Shown here piece after piece: positions 1 through 5,701 of a DNA stretch of 5,701 nt. The notes under the pieces were generated by a model, which did not search any database, was not told where the DNA came from, and saw only the letters and a program-made list of their open reading frames with translations. Location: contig DLAR01000078.1 of NCBI GenBank assembly GCA_002494015.1, forward strand, positions 1-5,701. The letters run 5' to 3'. Within the stretch, counting starts at the first letter, position 1. Each line of letters starts with the position of its first letter. Made by a program: the position numbers and the translations under genes. This stretch comes from Porphyromonadaceae bacterium UBA7042. Lineage in GTDB: Bacteria > Bacteroidota > Bacteroidia > Bacteroidales > Muribaculaceae.

Positions 1-17
1 CTTAAAAATGTCATGTG

Positions 18-422
18 CTATGGAATTTCATCTAAATCTGTGAGTTTCCCTAATTCTTGGTCGATAAAAAGGTGATGTTGGTCTTGAGGTGGTATATATG
101 TTGTCATGTTTTGTAATTTACCAATCTCAACCAATAGACCTTGATAGTAAGCATGACTGAATTTTTCTTCACTTTGTTTGCTGCCACTTGCCAAGCATAA
201 TTGCTGTAAGACTACATTTCTTAATTCTTCTAAACCCCATAATCCGGGACGGATTCTGAAAATAGCATTACTTTTCTGCACGATACGCCTAACAGAAGCC
301 TCGGGAGTGCGTGTTTCCCATTTAGAAAAGTCTACTATTTCATTGAGCCGTCTCAACGTTGCATAGCCTCCTTGTGAACGCAGGGCGTCTATGACCTGTT
401 GTTCTTGCGTAATTTTTCTCAT
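18..422 (-). CDS. HARE-HTH-like winged-helix protein, apparently truncated at its C-terminus
   Basis: A 134-residue protein if started at the ATG at 422-420; the frame is open back to a TTG at 431-429, but that TTG is part of the likely promoter box, so ATG is preferred. Residues about 5-65 look like a winged helix of the HARE-HTH kind found in restriction-associated proteins: a VIDALRSQGGYATL helix, the TPEASVRRIVQ recognition-type helix and the closing FRIRPGLWGL wing. Residues about 88-134 (HAYYQGLLVEIGKL, then TYIPPQDQHHLFIDQELG) resemble the beginning of the larger domain that follows this HTH in HrgA-like and other restriction-linked proteins, as I recall them. In those the chain continues well past this point, whereas here a TAG ends it after DEIP. 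It shares strand with mfd, 45 bp downstream, but is far more AT-rich, which suggests transfer. It could be a pseudogene, or a genuine short DNA-binding protein. Function is inferred from resemblance only. Confidence 0.6.
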   Translation of the reverse strand: MRKITQEQQVIDALRSQGGYATLRRLNEIVDFSKWETRTPEASVRRIVQKSNAIFRIRPGLWGLEELRNVVLQQLCLASGSKQSEEKFSHAYYQGLLVEIGKLQNMTTYIPPQDQHHLFIDQELGKLTDLDEIP

Positions 423-428
423 TGTTTT

Positions 429-460
429 CAAAGGTAGTCTGTGTATAATCGATGGTGAAA
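429..460 (-). promoter_or_regulatory. Bacteroidetes-type promoter for the small HTH gene
   Basis: On the minus strand the octamer TACCTTTG (436 down to 429) matches the Bacteroides -7 consensus TAnnTTTG exactly. A TTTC at 460-457 sits 20 nt upstream and could serve as a weak -33 element (consensus TTTG). The box ends only 6 nt before the ATG at 422, so a start site at the usual distance would give a leaderless or nearly leaderless mRNA. The promoter fits wholly in the gap after mfd, so the small gene need not depend on mfd transcription. Not tested experimentally. Confidence 0.5.
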
Positions 461-467
461 AATTTCA

Positions 468-3400
468 TTACCCGAGCGAGGGGAGGGAGTGGATTTCGGT
501 GAGGATGGCGACGGCGGTCTCGACGGTGTCGACCGAGGTGATGGCAAAGGAACGTTTGCCGTTGCGTTCGCGGATTTTGCACCGGCGTGCGTTGGCTTGC
601 AGATAGTTGAGCAGTTTGCCGAATACGGGCGACTGGTAGTAGGCGCGGTTGGACTCGTCGACAAAATAGATGTACATCACTCCTTGTTTCAGCGATACTT
701 TCTCTATTCCGAGCTGCCGGGCGAGGCGGCGCAGGCGCGGGATACGCAACAGCTCGGCTGTCACTGCGGGAATTGTGCCGAAACGGTCGACGAGGCGCGA
801 CTTGAATGCCTGAAGGTCCATTTCGCGCTCGATGCCGTCGAGTTCCTGATATAGGGCGATGCGCTCGCTCTCGGTGGGAACGTAATCGGCGGGGAGCAGC
901 AGTTCCATGTCGCTCTCGATTATACAGTCGGCTACATAGTCGGTTTCTTTCTCCTCGTCATGTTCTCCGGCGGTCTCGATGCCGGCAAATTCTTCGGTGC
1001 GCAACTCGGTCACCGCCTCTTTCAAGATTTTCTGATAGGTCTCGTAACCCAAGTCGGCTATAAAGCCGCTCTGCTCGGCCCCGAGCAAGTTTCCGGCCCC
1101 GCGGATGTCGAGGTCCTGCATGGCGATGTGGATTCCGCTGCCGAGGTCGCTGAAACTTTCGATGGCTTGGAGGCGGCGGCGTGCCACCGGCGAGAGAGGG
1201 ATATGGGGCGGCACGAGCAGGTAGCAGAATGCCTTGCGCGAGCTGCGCCCCACGCGGCCGCGCAGCTGGTGCAGTTCGCTAAGGCCGAAGTTTTGGGCGT
1301 TATTGACGATGATGGTGTTGACATTGGGCATGTCTATACCGCTCTCGATGATGGTCGTGGCGAGCAATACGTCATAGTCGTGGTTGGCAAAGTCGATAAT
1401 CGCTTTTTCGAGCTTTTCGGGTGGCATCTGTCCGTGGCCAATCACGACACGCGCGTCGGGCACGAGCCGCTTGATCTGAGCCTCAAGTTCGTGGAGACCT
1501 TCGATGCGGTGGTTGATGACAAACACCTGCCCGTTGCGTGACAGTTCAAAGTTGATGGCCTCGGCGATAATGTCGTCACTCCCTGCGTTGACCGAGGTGA
1601 TGATGGGATAGCGGTTGGCCGGAGGGGTGTTGATGGCCGAAAGGTCGCGGGCGCCCATGAGCGAGAACTGCAACGTGCGCGGGATGGGGGTTGCGCTCAT
1701 GGTCAGGGTGTCGACGCTCACCTTCATCTGTTTCAGCTTTTCCTTGACGGCCACGCCGAATTTTTGTTCCTCGTCGACTATGAGCAGGCCGAGGTCTTTG
1801 AACTTTACATCCTTGCCGATGAGTTTGTGTGTGCCGATGAGGATGTCGATTTTACCCTCGGCGAGGTCGGTGAGAATTTGCTTGACCTGTCGGGTGGTGC
1901 GTGCGCGCGACAGGTAGTCGACCCGCACGGGGAAGTCTTTCAGCCGCTTGGAGAAGGTGTTGAAATGCTGGTAGGCGAGCACGGTGGTCGGGACGAGCAC
2001 GGCGGTCTGTTTCCCGTCGGCGGCAGCCTTGAAAGCGGCGCGTATCGCGATTTCGGTTTTGCCGAAACCCACGTCGCCGCATATCAGCCGGTCCATAGGC
2101 TTGTCGCTTTCCATGTCGGCTTTCACGGCCTTGGTCGCGGTGAGCTGGTCGGGGGTGTCCTCATAGATGAACGACGCTTCAAGTTCCTGCTGCATATAGG
2201 AGTCGGGTGCAAACGCATGGCCTTTTTCCTCCTTGCGGGCGGCATACAGCTTGATGAGGTCGCGGGCGATGTCTTTCAGCTTGGACTTGGTTTTCTCCTT
2301 CATGCGGTTCCACGCGCCGCTGCCGAGCTTGTTGATTTTAGGTGGTACGCCCTCCTTGCCGCGATACTTTGCAAGCTTGTGCAGGGCGTGGATTGAGACG
2401 AAGATTATGTCGTCGTTGGCATAGACGAGCTTTATCATCTCCTGAGTGCGGCCGTTGACATCGGTGCGTAGCAGGCCTGCAAATTTTCCCACACCGTGGT
2501 CGACATGGACGATAAAGTCACCCGGCTCGATAGCACTTAGCTCTTTGAGCGACAGCGCGAGTTTCCCCGAGCGGGCGCGGTCGCTGCGCAGGGTGTACTT
2601 GTGGAACCGGTCAAAAATCTGATGGTCGGTGAACACGCATATTTTCAGCGACCTGTCGCTGAAACCCTCGTGGAGGGTCGAGATGACGGGGGTGAATTTT
2701 ATATCGTCGCCGCGGTCGGCAAAGATTGCCGTGAGGCGCTCGATCTGTTTCTCGCTGTCACTGAGTATGTAGAGCTTGTAGCCGTCATTGAGCAGCGAAG
2801 TGAAAGACTCGCTGATGAGTTCAAAGTTTTTGTGATAGATGGCCTGCGGCGCGCATTTGAAATCGATTGACACTTTGGCCGCAGGGTCGGGATTGGCGCT
2901 CGACGTAAACCGCAGCTGCCTGTAGGCGGCTAATTTTGCCGCAAACTGACCAGGGTCAACGACCTGTGTCATCGCGCGAGTGTCGCATTCTCCGGCTATC
3001 AGCGCGCTTTCCGAGAAATCCCCGGCGGCAATGGCCTTGATGCGGTCAACGGTATATCCCGCGTCGCGCACCGCTATCAGCGTCGTGTCGGGAATAAAGT
3101 CCAGAATCGAGCACCCGCTTGCCTGCGACGCTATCCCCGAGGTAATCGCCACCTCGTCGAGACGCTTTTCTGACAGCTGTGTCTCGATATTGAAGGTGCG
3201 TATCGAGTCAATTTCGTCACCGAAGAAGTCGATGCGGAAGGGGAGCTCGTTGCTGTAGCCGAAGATGTCGAGGATTGAGCCTCGCACTGCGAAATGCCCC
3301 GGCTCGTAGACATAGTCCTGCTCGATGAATCCGTTGTCGCGCAGCCACTTGACGGTTTCGGTCAGGTCGGTTGCCGTGTCTTTTTTCAAGTGCAGTGTGT

Positions 3401-3818
3401 GGCGGTCGATAACTTCGCGGGGAGCGACGCGCTCGGCCATCGCCTCGGGATAGGTCACGACAAACCGTGGTGCCTTGTCGCCATACCACCTGTTGAGGGC
3501 CTCGGTGCGCAGAATCTGTGACGGCGGGTCGATCTGCCCATACTTGATGTCGCGCTTGTAACCTGACGGGAACATCAGCACGCTCTCCTCGCCGAGTATG
3601 CGCGACAGGTCGTGGTAAAGGTATCCCGCATCGTCGAGCGAGTCGCCCACGACAAGCACCGGCACCTCGCCCGGTTCCATCGAGGCAAGCATCATCGCCG
3701 GGGCCGATCCGGCAAGATTATATAACGATATTATCGAGGCGTCGCCGCCCAGAGCCTTCTGCAAGGCTTGGCGGCGACGTGATGACATGAATATGTCGCT
3801 GAGTTCCGTTATTGTCAT
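468..3818 (-). CDS. mfd: Transcription-repair coupling factor Mfd
   Basis: Mfd is a cytoplasmic ATP-driven DNA translocase that binds RNA polymerase stalled at lesions, dislodges it and recruits UvrA for nucleotide excision repair. The product has 1116 residues, close to the roughly 1,150 of E. coli Mfd. Residues about 1-350 form the UvrB-like N-terminal module; the segment at 178-207 (VRGSILDIFGYSNELPFRID and on) is its UvrA-binding D2 core. The RNA-polymerase-interacting domain begins near 432 (GDFIVHVDHGVGKFAGL). The RecG-like motor follows: Walker A GDVGFGKT at 581-588 (Lys587), DEEQ at 682-685, SAT at 708-710, ESGID at 825-829 and the arginine-finger motif QLRGRVGR at 851-858. The translocation motif lies around 906-928 and the C-terminal autoinhibitory TRCF domain at about 970-1070. 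All motifs are intact. Its ATG overlaps the stop of the upstream protease gene by 4 bp (ATGA), implying translational coupling; Met11 is a less likely alternative start. Confidence 0.97.
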   Translation of the reverse strand: MTITELSDIFMSSRRRQALQKALGGDASIISLYNLAGSAPAMMLASMEPGEVPVLVVGDSLDDAGYLYHDLSRILGEESVLMFPSGYKRDIKYGQIDPPSQILRTEALNRWYGDKAPRFVVTYPEAMAERVAPREVIDRHTLHLKKDTATDLTETVKWLRDNGFIEQDYVYEPGHFAVRGSILDIFGYSNELPFRIDFFGDEIDSIRTFNIETQLSEKRLDEVAITSGIASQASGCSILDFIPDTTLIAVRDAGYTVDRIKAIAAGDFSESALIAGECDTRAMTQVVDPGQFAAKLAAYRQLRFTSSANPDPAAKVSIDFKCAPQAIYHKNFELISESFTSLLNDGYKLYILSDSEKQIERLTAIFADRGDDIKFTPVISTLHEGFSDRSLKICVFTDHQIFDRFHKYTLRSDRARSGKLALSLKELSAIEPGDFIVHVDHGVGKFAGLLRTDVNGRTQEMIKLVYANDDIIFVSIHALHKLAKYRGKEGVPPKINKLGSGAWNRMKEKTKSKLKDIARDLIKLYAARKEEKGHAFAPDSYMQQELEASFIYEDTPDQLTATKAVKADMESDKPMDRLICGDVGFGKTEIAIRAAFKAAADGKQTAVLVPTTVLAYQHFNTFSKRLKDFPVRVDYLSRARTTRQVKQILTDLAEGKIDILIGTHKLIGKDVKFKDLGLLIVDEEQKFGVAVKEKLKQMKVSVDTLTMSATPIPRTLQFSLMGARDLSAINTPPANRYPIITSVNAGSDDIIAEAINFELSRNGQVFVINHRIEGLHELEAQIKRLVPDARVVIGHGQMPPEKLEKAIIDFANHDYDVLLATTIIESGIDMPNVNTIIVNNAQNFGLSELHQLRGRVGRSSRKAFCYLLVPPHIPLSPVARRRLQAIESFSDLGSGIHIAMQDLDIRGAGNLLGAEQSGFIADLGYETYQKILKEAVTELRTEEFAGIETAGEHDEEKETDYVADCIIESDMELLLPADYVPTESERIALYQELDGIEREMDLQAFKSRLVDRFGTIPAVTAELLRIPRLRRLARQLGIEKVSLKQGVMYIYFVDESNRAYYQSPVFGKLLNYLQANARRCKIRERNGKRSFAITSVDTVETAVAILTEIHSLPSLG
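3815..3818 (-). other. ATGA stop/start overlap coupling the S41 protease gene to mfd
   Basis: Read on the minus strand, the four bases ATGA hold the mfd start codon (ATG, 3818-3816) and the protease stop codon (TGA, 3817-3815). Such overlaps usually indicate a single mRNA on which ribosomes ending the first gene re-initiate on the second. No Shine-Dalgarno-like purine run is obvious before the mfd start, so coupling is a likely route to its translation. This is inferred from arrangement only. Confidence 0.85.
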
Positions 3819-5473
3819 TTCTTGGACGCTGAGGAGAGTATTTCGTTATACTTCGGGGTGGTCAGGACGGCGGCCGCGCTGTCGATGGTGGCATCATCGC
3901 GCAGGCTGTATATGATGCCCCCCCGGTTGTGATAGTAACGGTTGATAATCTCGTTGGCAAGATAGGGGGTTATGGCCTCGCGGTTGGTGTCGAGGTCCTT
4001 GTCAAGATTGTGTTTCAATAGTGATGACAGAATCTCAAACTGGGCCTTGACCGAGTCGTTCATATATCCCTCGGTGGTGGCAATCTGCTTTAACTGGTCG
4101 AGGGCCGTCTCGCATACTTTGTCATAGTTGAAACGCGACGGGTCGATGAAGTTCTTGAACTGGGTGTAAATAGTGTCGTCGATGACAAATTCCTCGGGGG
4201 AGGCAATTGTGGGGTTTTCGGCGAAATACTTGTTGGCGAAATCAAATGCCCAGTGGTCACGAACGACGTTGAATGTCAGTCGTGTCACGTCGGGATACTC
4301 CACTTTTATATCGGGTGTGATGCCCCCGCCGTCACGCACTTCGCGTCCGTGGGCGGTATTGAACACATTGGTCAGGCTGTCGGGTATGCGGGCCACCGAG
4401 CCGTCGGGGTTGCGGTGGGAGTAGTCGATGGCTTGGATGAGTCGGCCGCTGGGGATATAATATTTGGCGATTGTGACTTTCAGCATGCCGTCATAGGGCA
4501 GCTGGCGGGTACTCTGCACGAGCCCTTTGCCAAACGAGCGGTTGCCCACGATGACGGCGCGGTCGAGGTCTTGGAGCGCGCCGCTGACGATTTCGGCCGA
4601 CGAGGCGGTCGAGCCGTCAATCAGCACTGCAAGCGGAATCTTGGTGTCGACAGGGGCCACGGTCGTCTTGTAGGTCTTCTCGGTCAACGCCCCTTTACCC
4701 TTGGTTGTCAGTACGGGGGTACCCTTGGGGAGGAAAAGTCCGAGAATCTGCACCGCGCTTTCGAGCAGTCCGCCGCCGTTGCCGCGCAGGTCGAGGACGA
4801 TCGACTTTGCACCCTTGTTCTTGATGAGGTCCTGAAGCGCGTCGCGCACCTCGTTATAGGATTTATCGGTGAAACTGCTGAGCGAGATGTAGCCTATGTC
4901 ACCCTTGACGATGCCCCGGTAAGGAACCGACGGAATCTGTATCTTGCGGCGCACGATGTCAAATGACAGTATCGAATCCTTGACCCAAGGACGGTTGACG
5001 GTCACCTTCACCGTCGTGCCCTGCTGCCCCTTGAGCTTGTCGCTGACCTTGGAGCTGTTCCACCCGGCGGTCGAGTCAGCGTCAATCATGATGATGCGGT
5101 CACCCGGACGCAGTCCTGCAAGGTTGGCCGGACTGCCCTCGTAGGGTTCTGATATATATGTGTTTCCGTTACGCTCCATGATGTAGGACCCTATGCCGCC
5201 ATACTCGCCGGTGGTCATCGAGCGGAACGACTCCTGCGCCTTGGCCGGGATATACTCGGTATAGGGGTCTATGTCGTTGAGCATCGCGCCGATAGCGATG
5301 TCGATTGACTTTTCGGCATCGATAGAATCGACATAGAAAGTCTGCAACTCCTTGTAGAGCGCGTTGAAAATATCAAGGTTTCGCGAAATTTCGCTTTTTT
5401 TGCTTCGAGTGGCGGCCGAAGTGAGTATAGACACCACGATAAGCGCGGTAACGAGGATTGTTAATTTCTTCAT
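3815..5473 (-). CDS. S41-family C-terminal processing peptidase with PDZ domain
   Basis: A 552-residue CtpA/Prc-type serine protease that would act on protein C-termini in the periplasm or at the membrane. Residues 1-22 are a basic start plus a hydrophobic stretch (MKKLTILVTALIVVSILTSA), fitting a signal peptide or uncleaved anchor; there is no lipobox cysteine. An N-terminal helical part carries the family segment AMLNDIDPYTEYI (63-75). A PDZ domain spans about 90-165, beginning at GEYGGIG and including SPANLAGLRPGDRI. The protease core follows, with LDLRGNGGG at 228-235. Aligned by eye to E. coli Prc Ser452/Lys477/Gln481, the catalytic residues are Ser291 (in GSTASSAEI), Lys316 (in SFGKG) and Gln320. 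Residues about 400-552 form a helical C-terminal region common in Bacteroidetes homologues. The ATG at 5473 lacks a Shine-Dalgarno match, normal for the phylum. It is the first gene of a probable operon with mfd. The natural substrate is unknown. Confidence 0.93.
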   Translation of the reverse strand: MKKLTILVTALIVVSILTSAATRSKKSEISRNLDIFNALYKELQTFYVDSIDAEKSIDIAIGAMLNDIDPYTEYIPAKAQESFRSMTTGEYGGIGSYIMERNGNTYISEPYEGSPANLAGLRPGDRIIMIDADSTAGWNSSKVSDKLKGQQGTTVKVTVNRPWVKDSILSFDIVRRKIQIPSVPYRGIVKGDIGYISLSSFTDKSYNEVRDALQDLIKNKGAKSIVLDLRGNGGGLLESAVQILGLFLPKGTPVLTTKGKGALTEKTYKTTVAPVDTKIPLAVLIDGSTASSAEIVSGALQDLDRAVIVGNRSFGKGLVQSTRQLPYDGMLKVTIAKYYIPSGRLIQAIDYSHRNPDGSVARIPDSLTNVFNTAHGREVRDGGGITPDIKVEYPDVTRLTFNVVRDHWAFDFANKYFAENPTIASPEEFVIDDTIYTQFKNFIDPSRFNYDKVCETALDQLKQIATTEGYMNDSVKAQFEILSSLLKHNLDKDLDTNREAITPYLANEIINRYYHNRGGIIYSLRDDATIDSAAAVLTTPKYNEILSSASKK

Positions 5474-5498
5474 CAGCGTTGAATTTTGAAACGGAGGT

Positions 5499-5506
5499 CA
5501 AAGGTA
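5499..5506 (-). promoter_or_regulatory. Bacteroidetes -7 promoter box for the protease-mfd operon
   Basis: TACCTTTG on the minus strand matches the -7 consensus TAnnTTTG exactly and lies 25 nt upstream of the protease ATG, giving a predicted leader of about 20 nt. The -33 side is weak: no TTTG occurs at 19-20 nt spacing, and the nearest TTTG (5524-5521) is only 14 nt away. The upstream DNA is very AT-rich, which could compensate. It is the best candidate for transcription of both genes. Confidence 0.5.
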
Positions 5507-5590
5507 GTCAATTATTATAACAAATAAGTAGAGATAAAGTCGAAAAATTATTAAAAAAAGGTTTTTGTGTGATTTTTTTCGCCCCAACGC
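5507..5590. other. AT-rich divergent spacer between the operon and the tRNA gene
   Basis: This part of the 197-bp spacer contains runs of seven A (5553-5559 region) and seven T (5573-5579 region) and has little G or C. It separates two divergent promoters and could act as an upstream activating (UP-like) element for either. I see no reading frame, hairpin terminator or direct repeat in it. Confidence 0.4.
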
Positions 5591-5621
5591 TTGCACAATT
5601 GAAAAAACAGTTGTAATTTTG
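5591..5621 (+). promoter_or_regulatory. Bacteroidetes promoter for the tRNA gene
   Basis: TTGC at 5591-5594 and TAATTTTG at 5614-5621 are separated by 19 nt. The second matches the -7 consensus TAnnTTTG exactly and the first is a near match to the -33 element. Transcription should begin at about 5625-5630, leaving a leader of roughly 40 nt before the tRNA. The leader contains a small GGCC/GGCC inverted repeat with a 6-nt loop (5645-5658). Confidence 0.7.
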
Positions 5622-5670
5622 CAGCGCAATTCCACAAAGGATATGGCCATGAGAGGCCGGTTGCATGACT

Positions 5671-5701
5671 GCTTCAATAGCTCAGTTGGTTAGAGCATCT
5701 G
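5671..5701 (+). tRNA. tRNA gene, 5' part only (cut by the window edge; isotype not determinable)
   Basis: The bases fit canonical tRNA positions 1-30: acceptor strand GCTTCAA, T8-A9, D-stem GCTC, D-loop AGTTGGTTA, D-stem partner GAGC, A26, then TCTG opening the anticodon stem. The D-stem pairs perfectly and the D-loop carries the invariant GG. The anticodon, T-arm and 3' acceptor strand lie beyond the edge, so the amino acid cannot be read. Lys, Met and Asn are possible guesses from the D-arm and anticodon-stem start, with no firm preference. A dedicated promoter lies upstream, and further tRNAs may follow. Confidence 0.88.

Noticed and set aside
429..431. TTG as the start of the small HTH gene
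   Set aside because: This TTG is the end of the promoter box TACCTTTG and would not be in the transcript if that promoter is used. An ATG follows three codons later.
456..467. Inverted repeat TGAAA-AA-TTTCA just after the mfd stop, as a possible terminator
   Set aside because: The 2-nt loop is too small for a hairpin, the stem is AT-only apart from one pair, and no T-run follows. It is more likely AT-rich promoter DNA.
960..2396. Long plus-strand open frames (960-1541 and 1764-2396) opposite mfd
   Set aside because: They lie antisense to a fully conserved mfd whose GC-rich codons suppress stops on the opposite strand. The translations show no recognisable domain and mirror the mfd codons.
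4253..4966. A 237-codon plus-strand frame opposite the S41 protease gene
   Set aside because: It is antisense to the conserved protease core, has no family motif, and is explained by codon bias of the real gene.
5645..5658. GGCC-ATGAGA-GGCC hairpin before the tRNA as a terminator or riboswitch
   Set aside because: The stem is only four pairs and no T-run follows. It is at most a minor feature of the 5' leader removed by RNase P.
5643..5693. Short open frame (ATG at 5643, stop TAG at 5691) preceded by AAAGGA, as a leader peptide
   Set aside because: It runs into the tRNA gene and ends within its D-loop. The transcript is a tRNA precursor, so the frame is almost certainly chance.

Overview
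The window looks like chromosomal DNA from a Bacteroidales bacterium, possibly a Muribaculaceae/Barnesiella-like gut lineage. The order-level call rests on Bacteroidetes-type promoter boxes (TAnnTTTG), no Shine-Dalgarno pairing at the ctpA start, and the style of the Mfd and S41 protease sequences. The family-level guess is weak.

Layout, right to left along the minus strand. At the right edge (5671-5701) the first 31 nt of a tRNA gene run on the plus strand behind a good Bacteroidetes promoter (5591-5621). An AT-rich divergent spacer separates it from a minus-strand pair: a secreted or membrane-anchored S41 C-terminal processing protease with a PDZ domain (3815-5473), then mfd, the transcription-repair coupling factor (468-3818). 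These two overlap by 4 bp (ATGA) and are probably one translationally coupled operon. Both are full length and keep all key catalytic motifs.

Beyond mfd, after a 45-bp gap, lies a small minus-strand gene (18-422). It encodes a winged-helix (HARE-HTH-like) N-terminus followed by the start of a second domain that resembles restriction-associated HTH/nuclease-like proteins. It is AT-rich (sampled lines about 32-35% GC, against about 65% in a sampled mfd line), has its own promoter box 6 nt before its ATG, and ends at a TAG that seems to fall inside the second domain. It is the one accessory-looking element here. It may be a truncated or decayed gene, or the edge of a defence or restriction island beyond the left end.

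Functionally, Mfd removes RNA polymerase stalled at DNA lesions and recruits UvrA, while the S41 protease trims or degrades envelope proteins. Their pairing looks like operon organisation rather than a shared pathway. I found no complete new system, no CRISPR array, no insertion sequence and no clear intrinsic terminator.
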